Positions 29,417 through 40,240 of a stretch of DNA of 64,000 bases are shown here, piece after piece; position 1 is the first letter of the stretch; each line of letters begins with the position of its first letter. This stretch comes from an uncultured Psychrobacter sp. (GTDB lineage Bacteria; Pseudomonadota; Gammaproteobacteria; Pseudomonadales; Moraxellaceae), in contig NZ_CANMRN010000002.1 of the NCBI RefSeq assembly GCF_947500265.1, positions 1 to 64,000 of the forward strand. Reading direction: 5' to 3'. The position numbers were made by a program, and so were the translations under genes. The notes under the pieces are model-generated. The model was not told where the DNA came from. It searched no databases and saw only the letters and a list, made by a program, of their open reading frames with translations.

Positions 29417-29545
29417 GCTTTATTTGCATAGACCGCTTTTTTAATATCATATTTCTGCTATATTACGCGCAACGATTTCGACGTCGTTTTTTATATGGTA
29501 ATTTTTTATCTAGACTCTTGCAGTTTTTTATTTCATAACTACTGA

Positions 29546-30946
<1,401 letters not shown>

Positions 30947-31083
30947 TAACTGATAAGAACATACTGATAATAAGATCGGACTAGAAAGGTAGGAGCGCCC
31001 AGTACTATTTACTCGCTCCTATCTTGCTAGCACTTTTATCTTATTAAGTTGTTATCTTAATAGCTATTATCTGAATAAACAGT

Positions 31084-31159
31084 AACCTTACTTTGAACAC
31101 TATGACTGGTTTTGATTCGATTGCTTTTGATTCAAAACCCATAGTCGATAAGTAAGGTT
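31084..31159. terminator. Large nested hairpin between purB and a small lipoprotein gene
   Basis: Three pairs of arms nest: AACCTTACTT/AAGTAAGGTT (31084-31093, 31150-31159), ACTATG/CATAGT (31099-31104, 31140-31145) and GGTTTTGA/TCAAAACC (31108-31115, 31132-31139). The plus strand ends in TTTATTTT. On the minus strand it begins right after the lipoprotein stop codon. It probably ends both converging transcripts. Confidence 0.7.
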
Positions 31160-31345
31160 TTATTTTGTATCATCATCGTCATCACTGTCGCCCGGTATGA
31201 TGGCTTTACCCACAGCAACGGTTCCTTTAACCACGCCTTTGGTAGTTTTATAAGCGATTTTTGCGGGTACTGTGACGATTTTATGGACACAGGCTTGTAG
31301 CAAAAACACGCTAGCGATGATGACAACAAAATGTAGCTTTTTCAT
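31160..31345 (-). CDS. Small lipoprotein
   Basis: The 61-residue product begins MKKLHFVVIIASVFLLQAC, a signal peptide with lipobox LLQAC (acylated Cys19). The mature part has KIVTVPAKIAYKTTKGVVKG and ends in an acidic run, DSDDDDDT. I recall similar small lipoproteins in Acinetobacter and Psychrobacter but cannot name a function. The residue after the Cys is Val, so outer-membrane sorting is likely. AGGAACG precedes the start. Confidence 0.82.
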   Translation of the reverse strand: MKKLHFVVIIASVFLLQACVHKIVTVPAKIAYKTTKGVVKGTVAVGKAIIPGDSDDDDDTK

Positions 31346-31523
31346 AACGTTCCTACGATTGAGTGGATGCTCTGATGACAGCTATTATTTTGATAATCGT
31401 TATTGCTTATATGTACTATATAAACGTTACCAAAATAATAGACATCAAATAGATGACAATCTTAAACTATTAAAATCCCCCTATATAGCATCCTTTATTA
31501 TTAATCTTGTACACTGCCAAAAT

Positions 31524-32708
31524 ATGGATTTATCAATGATTTCTATTCCTCTTTGTTTACCCGACTCTATCACGCCTGAGCAATTCCTGACTGAATACTG
31601 GCAAAAGAAGCCACTGCTTATCAAGCAAGGGTTGCCGCAGCTAATTGACATGTTTGAACCAGATGACATGATTGGTCTTGCGCTTGAAGAAGATGCTAGC
31701 GCAAGACTGCTGACTCAAGCAGCCAGTAAACAAGAAGGTCAGGCACAGTGGCAACTCAAAAAAAGCCCACTGAATGAAACAGATTTTGAAAACTTGCCAG
31801 AGCAATGGACTGTATTGGTACAAAATCTTGAGCAATGGTCGCCAGAGCTTGGTCAGTTGTGGCAAGCATTTGACTTTATTCCGCAATGGCAGCGCGATGA
31901 CATCATGGTCTCTTATGCGCCAGCAGGTGGTTCGGTCGGTAAGCATTATGACGACTACGATGTGTTTTTGGCACAAGGCTATGGCTCTAGACGTTGGCAG
32001 TTGGGCAAATTCTGTGATGACCAGACAGAGTTTGTTGCTGATGAGCCTCTGCGTTTATTTGACGACATGGGCGAGCTTATTTTTGATGAGATACTAGAAG
32101 CGGGTGATGTCCTTTATGTACCACCGAAATTATCACATTTCGGTGTAGCACAAGACGACTGTCTGACTTTCTCGTTTGGTTGCCGCCGTCCAAACCTGAT
32201 GCAAATCATCGATAGCGTGGCCGATATTGCGACCAATGACAGCAAGTTATTTATCCCGATGCTACTACCGCAAGCGCTACAAGCGTCAGGTGAATTGCAA
32301 GCAGATAGTATAGCCGCTATCAAGGCGCAATTGCTAGAGATGCTACAATCTGATCGTGGTGATGATATGATTCGCCAAGCAGTTTCTGAAGTGGTTAGTA
32401 AACGCCAATATGATGCGCTGATGCCAGAAGAGATGTTAGATACCGATGAGCTTATGCAAGCCCTATCAGAAGGAGCCACATTGCAGGCAGACTATAGCAA
32501 CCGCCTACTCTATAGCCAGACCGGTGATGGCACTGTACTGTATGCTAATGGTCAACGTATCGACGGGCTTGATGAAGCGGCGATAGCAGTATTGGTACGC
32601 TTGGCCAATGGTGAAGCATTACAGCATAGCGATGTCACCGATGTGGATGCAGATGATTTGAGCGAATGGCTAGAGAACGGTTGGGTATGGGTGGATGTGG
32701 CTGAATAA
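31524..32708 (+). CDS. Ribosomal protein L16 arginine hydroxylase, RoxA/YcfD type
   Basis: This is a JmjC-fold Fe(II)/2-oxoglutarate oxygenase of about 394 residues. The iron ligands are His141 and Asp143 (KHYDDYDVF) and His205 (SHFGV). It has the YcfD layout: N-terminal PEQFLTEYWQKKPLLIKQ, the jelly-roll core with GYGSRRWQLG, and a C-terminal dimer and winged-helix region. YcfD hydroxylates Arg81 of L16 in E. coli. The open frame continues upstream to 31272 across the lipoprotein gene, but the family match starts at ATG 31524 (MDLSMISIPLCLP). Confidence 0.92.
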   Translation: MDLSMISIPLCLPDSITPEQFLTEYWQKKPLLIKQGLPQLIDMFEPDDMIGLALEEDASARLLTQAASKQEGQAQWQLKKSPLNETDFENLPEQWTVLVQNLEQWSPELGQLWQAFDFIPQWQRDDIMVSYAPAGGSVGKHYDDYDVFLAQGYGSRRWQLGKFCDDQTEFVADEPLRLFDDMGELIFDEILEAGDVLYVPPKLSHFGVAQDDCLTFSFGCRRPNLMQIIDSVADIATNDSKLFIPMLLPQALQASGELQADSIAAIKAQLLEMLQSDRGDDMIRQAVSEVVSKRQYDALMPEEMLDTDELMQALSEGATLQADYSNRLLYSQTGDGTVLYANGQRIDGLDEAAIAVLVRLANGEALQHSDVTDVDADDLSEWLENGWVWVDVAE

Positions 32709-32744
32709 AATCTCATTATCAAACTTCAGTTAAACAACGTAAAC

Positions 32745-32785
32745 AAAAAAACCGCTATCTAAAATTACTCAGATAGCGGTTTTTT
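32745..32785. terminator. Bidirectional terminator
   Basis: AACCGCTATCT and AGATAGCGGTT form a perfect 11-bp stem with A- and T-runs outside it. It lies between roxA (plus) and the putA unit (minus). Confidence 0.94.
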
Positions 32786-32898
32786 CTTATACGTTTTTTG
32801 CAATTACTAGTTTGATAGTTAGAGCATTACCAAATATCGCTTAGCCTTTATAAAAGTTGATATAAAAGCTAAGCAGATTCGTAATTACTGCATTGATT

Positions 32899-33591
32899 CT
32901 ACTCTGTACCAAGCTCAAGCAAGCTCGCGTTACCACCGATTGCTGTGGTATTGATAGTCTTGACTCGCTCAGTGACAAAGCGATGCAGATAATCAGGCGT
33001 CAGCATTTCTGACAAGCCTTCCATATCAGTGACACTGATAACCTGTGTCAAAATACCGTCAGTATTGGCAAGCTCTTGACTGATAGCTTGCACCTCGCTG
33101 CGGCTACCAGAGACAGCCACTTGTGCTAGACGATCGATATATAAAAGTGTCACAGTTTGCGAATCGTTAGCCACACTCAAGACATCTTCGCTGATACCTG
33201 TGTCGTGCAGTATCTTAGCAGCTTCATTACACATCTCATCTTGGCTTGGGCAATGCAATATAACTTCATTACCTGTCAACAATGCCGCGATAAGCTGACC
33301 TAATACTGCCATAGCTCTAGCAGTTTCGCCGCCGATGACCATGGTTTTACCACGACCAGTAACATACAAGTCATTTGACTCGCCTGTTGCCCCTGTCATA
33401 CGATGCATCTCATCCAAGCTAGGCGCAGCGCTCAACAAATGGTTGAATAAGCGCTTTGCTTTATTGGCATCACCAGTGAGCAATGCCAGTTTTGGAATGG
33501 CTGCTTGTAGATACGTTGCGCGGTTGACTGCGCCGAGTAATCGCCAAGATTCACAAACCTGGGCATGATTTTTTTTGAATTCAGTCGCCAT
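32899..33591 (-). CDS. Separate C-terminal domain of PutA
   Basis: The 230-residue protein corresponds to the C-terminal aldehyde-dehydrogenase-like domain that is normally fused to the end of long PutA proteins. The last residues, VERVKTINTTAIGGNASLLEL-type (here split as TERVKTINTTAIGG and NASLLELG), match the end of E. coli PutA as I recall it. It starts 11 bases after the putA stop; AAGGAG lies seven bases before its ATG, so it is a designed second cistron, not a simple frameshift. In fused PutA this domain caps the aldehyde dehydrogenase site and helps channel the intermediate. It has no catalytic Cys motif of its own. Confidence 0.85.
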   Translation of the reverse strand: MATEFKKNHAQVCESWRLLGAVNRATYLQAAIPKLALLTGDANKAKRLFNHLLSAAPSLDEMHRMTGATGESNDLYVTGRGKTMVIGGETARAMAVLGQLIAALLTGNEVILHCPSQDEMCNEAAKILHDTGISEDVLSVANDSQTVTLLYIDRLAQVAVSGSRSEVQAISQELANTDGILTQVISVTDMEGLSEMLTPDYLHRFVTERVKTINTTAIGGNASLLELGTE

Positions 33592-33602
33592 GTTGCTACT
33601 CC

Positions 33603-36600
33603 TTATGCGAGTTCTGTTTGAGTGGTAGTTTGGGTTTCGGTCGCTGTCATATGAGCAGCTGACTGTTCAGCGTTGACTGTTTCTGAGCTAAGTTGCATCA
33701 GACGCGCGACATAGTGCGGGCCACCAGCTTTAGGGCCAGTACCTGATAGACCACAACCACCGAATGGCTGTACGTTTACGACCGCGCCGATTTGGTTACG
33801 GTTGATGTAAGTGTTACCGACAAAGGCACGACGCTCAATGTGCTCAACAGTATTTTCGATACGGCTATGGATACCTAACGTCAAACCGAAGCCTGTGTTG
33901 TTAATGGCATCAATCAGCTTATTCAAATCACGTGCTTGATAGCGCAGTACGTGTAGAATTGGGCCAAAGTGCTCACCACCGATCACATCGATGCTCTTTA
34001 CTTCAATTGCGGTTGGCAATACAAAAGTAGACTTCTCTTGACTGACGACTGAGCTTGAGCTCATCGGCGTCTGTGCCAAAATAGTAGCAGTCGGCTCAGC
34101 ACCCATACGTTCGATGTGCGCCTCTAAACCATGCTTAGCATCCGCATCAATTACTGGACCTACATCTGTGGCAGCATATAGAGGATTACCTACAGACAGC
34201 TCAGCCATATTACCTTGCAATAGCTCGATTAAATCATCCGCCATCTCTTCTTGTACACACAATATACGACAAGCTGAACAACGCTGACCTGCTGAACCAA
34301 ATGCTGATAGTACCGCATCTCTAACGACTTGCTCTGGCAATGCTGTTGAGTCAACGATCATTGCGTTTTGACCGCCAGTCTCAGCGATAAAGACAGGCAA
34401 TTCGCCACTGGTTTGTGCATGATCATTTAAGCTTTGGTTGATACGTTGGGCTGTTTGAGTCGAACCTGTAAATATCACACCTGCGATATTATCAGCAGCC
34501 GTCAAAGCACCACCTACGTCGCCTGCACCAATGACCAATTGCAATGCTTCTGCAGGTATGCCCGCTTGATACATCAACTGTGCACCAAAGTGAGCTACCA
34601 AACTGGTTTGTTCAGCAGGTTTCGCTACTACCGTGTTACCTGCAGCAAGTGCAGCTACAATCTGTCCCGTATAGATAGCCAATGGGAAGTTCCATGGACT
34701 GATACAAACGAAAGTGCCACGTGCTTTATACACTTGACGAGACTGCTTACCAGCCAAGTCTGTGAACTCATGTACGACGTCATCTAGACGCTCTGCTTCG
34801 TCAGCATAGAAACGACAGAAATCAACGGCTTCTTTGATTTCATCGATGCCATCTTGCATGGTTTTACCCGCTTCAACTTGGCATAGTGCCATTAGTTCAG
34901 CGTAGTTTTCTTCGTATAGCTCAGCAATCTTACGTAATATCTCAGCACGCTTAGCAGCTGGTACATTTTTCCATACATCTTGACCAGCAACAGCAACGTC
35001 AATCGCTTGGCGAGCCACTTCAGCGTTGGCATAAGTTACTTTACCAGCACTAACTTCGTGGTTCCAAGGCGCAAGTACAGTCTGCGTATCAAGCTGATTC
35101 GTTTGACCATTTACTTCGTAAGTATCAACAGCTTTACCATTAATGATAGAGGTTGCTGACCATGTTTTGTGTAGATGGCTATCAATAGCTGACTTGAACG
35201 GCAACCATTGTGACTCCACAAAGATATTAGGGCCAAAACTTGCACGACGTTCACCATAAATCTCTAACGGTAACGGGATGTCTGGATTGTGCAATGTTGC
35301 ATTACCAAGCAGTTTGTCATATGGATGCACTGTTAGCTTTTCGATTGGGTAAGACTTGTCTAGCAACTGATGAACAAACGAGCTGTTGGCACCGTTCTCA
35401 AGCAAGCGGCGTACCAAGTACGGTAGCAAGTCTTTGTGTGCACCTACTGGCGCATAGATACGTACAGGAATCTCATAAGCTTGCAAAATGTGATCATAAA
35501 GCGCATCGCCCATGCCGTGCAGACGTTGGAATTCAAAGTCTCTATGTGCACTCATGGTCATGATTGATGACAGTGTATGCGCATTATGCGTCGCAAACTG
35601 TGGCCAGATTAGGCCGCGCAGATGGTCTGACAATAAGAAGCGCGCACAAGCAAGGTATGCAGTATCCGTACCTTCTTTACGTGTCCAAACTGGATAGCCT
35701 GATAGACCTTTTTGCTGAGCAAGTTTGATCTCAGTATCCCAGTAAGCGCCTTTTACTAGACGTACTGGAATACGATCACCGACTTCAGTAGACAGACGAG
35801 CAAGCCACGCTAATACAGCGATAGCGCGTTTAGAGTACCCTTGTACAACGATACCCAAACCATCCCAGTCCGCCGTTAAATTATCACGGTATAAAGACTC
35901 AAACAGTTTTAGAGAAATCTCAAGGCGATCTGCTTCTTCAGCATCAATACTGATATCGACATTGACTTCACGTGCCGCTTCAATCAATAGTAGGCAGCGC
36001 TGACGCAATAAGCCCATTACTTGCGCTTCTTGCGTGGCTTCATAGCGAGGATGCAGTGCTGATAATTTGATAGACACTGACGGCTTTGGCATGCCTTCTT
36101 TGACTTTTACGTTCGCCGTAGCTCTGATCGCATGTAGATAGTCATTGAAGTATTTTTCCGCATCTTTATGCGTGATCGCCGCTTCGCCTAACATATCAAA
36201 TGAATAGGTATAGCCTCTATTACGATATGGCTGGCTATTTTTATTGGCGTCTTCGATGGTCTCGCCCAATACAAACTGATGGCCCATGATACGCATGGCT
36301 TTTTGCATCGCACTACGAATGACAGGCTCACCCATCTTCTTAGTCATGCGATCCAAGAAACCTGATGCAGTGGTGCTGCTGTCAATACTGACAACGCGAC
36401 CAGTCATCATCATGCCCCAAGTAGAAGCATTGACCATAAAGCCATTGTCATTTTTGATGTGCTTTTTCCAGTCAGCCACACTCATTTTGTCATGAATCAA
36501 TGCATCAGCCGTATAGTTGTCTGGCACACGAATCAAGGCTTCTGCCAAGCTCATTAGCAAGATACCTTCTTGGGTATCAAGGCTATACTCCAGCAATAAT

Positions 36601-36866
36601 GAATCAACCATCTTGACGGCTTTACCATCATTACGCACGTGCTCAACCAGTTTGCGCGTTTGCTCAGCAGCAGCATCGCGTTCTTCTATACTGGGTTTAG
36701 CAAGTGGCAACAACTCAGACAACCAACGTTCTTCATCAGCGCTATATAGCGGCGAAATACGCTTATTTAGCGCTTCTGCTGACTGGGCGAGATACTCAGG
36801 CGACAGCATATCAACAGGATTAAACAAGATCGGCTCTTGCGGGGTAAACTGGTCTACTGGGTTCAT
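33603..36866 (-). CDS. putA: Bifunctional proline dehydrogenase / glutamate-semialdehyde dehydrogenase, lacking the C-terminal domain
   Basis: PutA oxidises proline to glutamate in two steps at the inner membrane. The alpha/PRODH region has SIKLSALHPRYE and the FAD-barrel segment RIPVRLVKGAYWD. The aldehyde dehydrogenase half has ISPWNFPLAIYTGQ, the Glu motif FIAETGGQNAM and catalytic Cys863 in GQRCSACR. ATG 36866 with GGAG upstream gives 1087 residues; the longest frame starts 90 bases earlier. Compared with E. coli PutA (1320) it lacks the N-terminal ribbon-helix-helix DNA-binding domain and stops soon after GLSGTGPKAGGP. The missing C-terminal domain is encoded by the next gene. Confidence 0.95.
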   Translation of the reverse strand: MNPVDQFTPQEPILFNPVDMLSPEYLAQSAEALNKRISPLYSADEERWLSELLPLAKPSIEERDAAAEQTRKLVEHVRNDGKAVKMVDSLLLEYSLDTQEGILLMSLAEALIRVPDNYTADALIHDKMSVADWKKHIKNDNGFMVNASTWGMMMTGRVVSIDSSTTASGFLDRMTKKMGEPVIRSAMQKAMRIMGHQFVLGETIEDANKNSQPYRNRGYTYSFDMLGEAAITHKDAEKYFNDYLHAIRATANVKVKEGMPKPSVSIKLSALHPRYEATQEAQVMGLLRQRCLLLIEAAREVNVDISIDAEEADRLEISLKLFESLYRDNLTADWDGLGIVVQGYSKRAIAVLAWLARLSTEVGDRIPVRLVKGAYWDTEIKLAQQKGLSGYPVWTRKEGTDTAYLACARFLLSDHLRGLIWPQFATHNAHTLSSIMTMSAHRDFEFQRLHGMGDALYDHILQAYEIPVRIYAPVGAHKDLLPYLVRRLLENGANSSFVHQLLDKSYPIEKLTVHPYDKLLGNATLHNPDIPLPLEIYGERRASFGPNIFVESQWLPFKSAIDSHLHKTWSATSIINGKAVDTYEVNGQTNQLDTQTVLAPWNHEVSAGKVTYANAEVARQAIDVAVAGQDVWKNVPAAKRAEILRKIAELYEENYAELMALCQVEAGKTMQDGIDEIKEAVDFCRFYADEAERLDDVVHEFTDLAGKQSRQVYKARGTFVCISPWNFPLAIYTGQIVAALAAGNTVVAKPAEQTSLVAHFGAQLMYQAGIPAEALQLVIGAGDVGGALTAADNIAGVIFTGSTQTAQRINQSLNDHAQTSGELPVFIAETGGQNAMIVDSTALPEQVVRDAVLSAFGSAGQRCSACRILCVQEEMADDLIELLQGNMAELSVGNPLYAATDVGPVIDADAKHGLEAHIERMGAEPTATILAQTPMSSSSVVSQEKSTFVLPTAIEVKSIDVIGGEHFGPILHVLRYQARDLNKLIDAINNTGFGLTLGIHSRIENTVEHIERRAFVGNTYINRNQIGAVVNVQPFGGCGLSGTGPKAGGPHYVARLMQLSSETVNAEQSAAHMTATETQTTTQTELA

Positions 36867-37525
36867 AATAACTCCATAACTATCGTTTAAAAACCATAAT
36901 AAATGGTGCTTTAGGAAGTCTGATCGTCCTGTATAACTGCTCATAACCGCTATCAAAAAATAGTGGTTATTGACGGATATTCACAGCAATAATCAAAAGA
37001 CCAAACGGCGCCATCACAAAACTAAAAATCCAGCATAGGCTGGAGACGGTTAAGTAGGTCGTTCGACTGTTAAACGGGCTACGTTAACAATACAAAGGCA
37101 ACAACGAAAAGCTAAGCGGCATTAGTGCCTTCTTCTTGTTAGTAGTGAAAGGAGTGTGATGACCAAATATCGCCTTATTGAACCGAAAAATCGCTCTAAT
37201 AATCACAAATCTGTCATCTTTGGTGATGCTAATTCACTGTAAGAAAAACCTCTACGGCGTTGATTGAGGTGATGCGCTTAACTCGGCTATAATATCACGA
37301 AAGTTTTTTTCAAACTAACGAAATTTATTATTTTCATAAATTAATATATATCTAAATAACAATAACTTACAAGCACTTTATTGGCCATGACGCTTTGGTT
37401 ACGTTTTTTTGTTTACTATTGCCCATAGTTTGGCATCACCCTACTTAATACTGGTATCAGAAATACTAAACATTACCCCCAAGAATACTGAGCTCAAATT
37501 AAGACGATAGGCTTATAATGCTGAC
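36867..37525. other. Long region upstream of putA
   Basis: These 659 bases separate putA from the purine permease terminator. They should hold the putA promoter, but I cannot fix one. The only notable items are a 27-codon frame with a good ribosome binding site at 37159-37242 (plus strand) and a small hairpin CCAGC-ATAG-GCTGG near 37030. The remainder, 37243-37525, is AT-rich with no gene. Confidence 0.45.
37159..37242 (+). CDS. Possible 27-residue peptide
   Basis: ATG 37159 is preceded by AAAGGAG with a four-base spacer, the best ribosome binding site in this gap. The frame MTKYRLIEPKNRSNN... ends at TAA 37240-37242. The peptide is basic and not hydrophobic. No terminator follows and no similarity is recognised, so it may be chance. 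Confidence 0.25.
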   Translation: MTKYRLIEPKNRSNNHKSVIFGDANSL

Positions 37526-37568
37526 AAAAAAAACCCTCTTTATCATCAGCTGATAAAGAGGGTTTTTT
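37526..37568 (-). terminator. Rho-independent terminator of the purine permease gene
   Basis: AAACCCTCTTTATCA and TGATAAAGAGGGTTT form a long perfect stem, with runs of A and T on its two sides, just after the gene ending at 37606 on the minus strand. Confidence 0.94.
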
Positions 37569-37605
37569 GTTTAATACACGATCTAATGTCTTACTACACT
37601 TTACA

Positions 37606-38901
37606 TTATAGGAAGATAATCTTGAACAACAGTATAGCAGTCAAAATCCAGACAGCGATACTGATATCTGCAAACTTGCCTGCAATTGCTTTTACAGCTG
37701 TAAAGGTAATAAAACCAAGTGCGATACCGTCAGCGATAGAGTATGTAAGCGGTGTGAATAGCAATACCACGACCACTGGTGCCGCTTCTGTTAAGTCGCT
37801 CCAGTTAATATCCTTTAGGGTACCCATCATAAGTACGGCTACATAAAAGATAGCGCCAGCCGTTGCATAAGCTGGAATCATACCCGCTAGTGGCGAGAAG
37901 AAAATACTGAACAGGAATAACACACCTACCGTAACAGCCATCAAGCCTGTACGGCCACCTGAGGCGATACCAGAGATACTCTCAATATAGCTGGTCGTCG
38001 ATGAAGTACCCAGTAAAGAACCCGCTACTGTCGCTGTTGAATCAGCGAGTAGTGCTTTGCCCATGTTCGGGATATTGCCATCTTTGTCCGTTAATTTTGC
38101 TTGGCTAGTGGTAGCAATCAAAGTACCAGCAGTATCAAACAAATCGACAAATAAGAAAGCAAAGATCACACTGATCATGCCCACATCAAATGCACCAGCA
38201 ATGTCTAATTGCATCAGCGTCGGTGCAATAGAAGGTGGTGAAGAGATGATACCTGTGAACTGTGTATAGCCCATTAATAAGCTAATCAGTGCAACCAATA
38301 AAATACCAATGGTTACCGCACCTGGGACTCTCTTATAAGACAGGCCAATGATAACAACAAAACCTAATGAAGCCATGACAGGACCAAATGACGTCATGTC
38401 ACCAAGGCCAACTAAGGTTGCATCATGATTGACGATGATGCCTGCGCTTTGCAATGCAATAAACGCCAAGAACGCACCAATACCAGCAACTACGCCGTTT
38501 TTAAGAGACGTTGGAATGGCATTAATGATTGCTTCACGAATCTTAAATAGACTCAATAGTACGAAAATACAACCAGACAAGAACACCGCACCTAGCGCTG
38601 TCTGCCATGCGTAGCCCATACCAAGCACCACACCATAGGTAAAGAAGGCATTAAGACCCATACCTGGTGCTAGCGCAACTGGTAGTCGGGCGTAGATACC
38701 CATAATGAAACAACCTACTGCTGCTGCTATACAGGTCGCTACAAATACGGCCCCTTTATCCATACCCGCATCGGCTAAGACGTTAGGGTTGACAAAGATA
38801 ATATAAGCCATCGTCAAGAACGTGGTTATACCAGCGATGATTTCTGTTTTGATCGTGGTATTTTCACCATTAATCCCAAAATAGCGTTCAATTGCATTCA
38901 T
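37606..38901 (-). CDS. AzgA-type purine (adenine/guanine/hypoxanthine) permease
   Basis: This 431-residue inner-membrane protein belongs to the AzgA branch of NCS2 nucleobase permeases. It starts with ERYFGINGENTTIKTEIIAG and GITTFLTMAYIIFVNP, the hallmark of E. coli PurP/YjcD/GhxP. Further marks are ALAPGMGLNAFFTYGVVLG, FLFVDLFDTAGTLIA and SSTTSYIESISGIASGGRTG. It likely imports adenine, guanine or hypoxanthine by proton symport. Guanine would feed the deaminase at 51817. It is not next to the purine island, and I find no RutR-type operator at it. Confidence 0.93.
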   Translation of the reverse strand: MNAIERYFGINGENTTIKTEIIAGITTFLTMAYIIFVNPNVLADAGMDKGAVFVATCIAAAVGCFIMGIYARLPVALAPGMGLNAFFTYGVVLGMGYAWQTALGAVFLSGCIFVLLSLFKIREAIINAIPTSLKNGVVAGIGAFLAFIALQSAGIIVNHDATLVGLGDMTSFGPVMASLGFVVIIGLSYKRVPGAVTIGILLVALISLLMGYTQFTGIISSPPSIAPTLMQLDIAGAFDVGMISVIFAFLFVDLFDTAGTLIATTSQAKLTDKDGNIPNMGKALLADSTATVAGSLLGTSSTTSYIESISGIASGGRTGLMAVTVGVLFLFSIFFSPLAGMIPAYATAGAIFYVAVLMMGTLKDINWSDLTEAAPVVVVLLFTPLTYSIADGIALGFITFTAVKAIAGKFADISIAVWILTAILLFKIIFL

Positions 38902-39517
38902 AAGTGTCGCCCCCGACTGGCTAATAAAAAGTCATCATTACCTAAAATTAAACATGACCTCAGCGAAAAAATAACGATGCCACAATAAGAATAATGTAGT
39001 AACAAAGCGTAACATATTAGACCAGTTATCTTACAAACTCAATCGTTGATAATGTCTATCTCGTACAAAATGCGATTTTGGGAGACTTCAAGACTATTGG
39101 CCAGAAAAGCCACATAAAGCCATGCTGCCCTACGCTATTCGAAAAACTACTTTCTATTCGTCATTAAGGTAATATTCGGTTTGAGTCAATCATTTTAGAT
39201 GATAAGTATTTGCTCGGTCATTATTCATGTTATCCAACTAACTATTGAATGAATCAATAGCAGCCCAACTAAATAGTCGTTTAACACATTAATAATGACC
39301 TTTCTCTCATTTAGAAGTAAACTAGGGGGTTATTATACCGATACCTAAATCGCGATACTTACTGTTGCAGCATTTTTCTAAGCACAGTTACAAATTTTTA
39401 GTAAAGAAACGTGCTGCGTATTAAATAATAAAAAGTAAATAGTATTTGTTTAGAGGTTGTCTGGTTCGGATATCACTATTCCAGCCAGCTGTTATCAATT
39501 ATTCGTGAGTCCATTAC
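38902..39517. other. Intergenic region between the purine permease and tolQ
   Basis: I see no gene, RNA or clear repeat in these 616 bases. They separate two divergent genes and must hold both promoters. I compared the side facing the permease with the purine riboswitch core and saw no match. Confidence 0.5.
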
Positions 39518-40240
39518 ATGCCTGAATCATTAAATATTGTCGATCTTATTACCCAAGCCAGTCTATTGGTGCAGATTGTGATGGCACTATTGTTATTAGC
39601 CTCTTTACTCAGCTGGGTTATTATCTTTCGCATGAGTGCGCGACTTGGTACAGCCAAAAACTTTGATCAACAGTTTGAAACTTGGTTTTGGTCAGGCGAA
39701 GACTTGGCCAAGCTATATCAAGGCATTCAGGGTTCTCCTGATCGTCAAGGACTTGAGCAGATTTTTTATGTGGGCTTTTCAGAATACCTAAGAATGCACA
39801 AAAAGCGTCAACCTAAAGATGACATTATCGATGGTGTTGAACGCAAGCTACGCGTCGGCCTAGGTCGTCAGCAGCAATTGCTAGAGTCAGGACTGACGAC
39901 GCTAGCCAGCATTGGCTCCGTTGCTCCGTACATCGGATTGTTCGGTACAGTGTGGGGCATCATGAATGCATTCTTGGGACTGTCTCAAACTGAGCAAGCT
40001 ACCCTCGCCTCTGTCGCTCCCGGTATCGCCGAAGCACTGATTGCCACAGCCATGGGTTTGTTTGCCGCTATCCCTGCGGTATTGGCATACAATCATTTCA
40101 CAGCAAAATCGAGCCGACTATATGACTCGCGTGCCTTATTTTGTGATGAGATGACAGGCATGCTGCAGCGTGAGACCAGCGTACAAGCGCCTATTAGCAA
40201 AGAAACCCAAGTTAATGCAGGTCAGGTGACAGGGCTATGA
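39518..40240 (+). CDS. tolQ: Tol-Pal system proton channel subunit TolQ
   Basis: TolQ forms with TolR the inner-membrane motor that energises TolA during outer-membrane constriction. The 240-residue protein has three membrane helices (about 18-38, 130-155, 165-190) and the ExbB/TolQ blocks GLTTLASIGSVAPYIGLFGT and GIAEALIATAMGLFAAIPAV. It begins a tolQRAB operon and overlaps tolR by four bases (ATGA). GTGAG precedes the start. Confidence 0.97.
   Translation: MPESLNIVDLITQASLLVQIVMALLLLASLLSWVIIFRMSARLGTAKNFDQQFETWFWSGEDLAKLYQGIQGSPDRQGLEQIFYVGFSEYLRMHKKRQPKDDIIDGVERKLRVGLGRQQQLLESGLTTLASIGSVAPYIGLFGTVWGIMNAFLGLSQTEQATLASVAPGIAEALIATAMGLFAAIPAVLAYNHFTAKSSRLYDSRALFCDEMTGMLQRETSVQAPISKETQVNAGQVTGL

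Noticed and set aside
33592..33602. Simple frameshift splitting putA
   Set aside because: The upstream gene ends in a normal stop followed by AAGGAG, a seven-base spacer and ATG, and the two products are separated by a low-complexity tail, so it looks like an evolved split. A sequencing error cannot be fully excluded.
38902..39060. Purine riboswitch before the AzgA-type permease
   Set aside because: The leader on the minus strand does not show the conserved three-way junction core I looked for.
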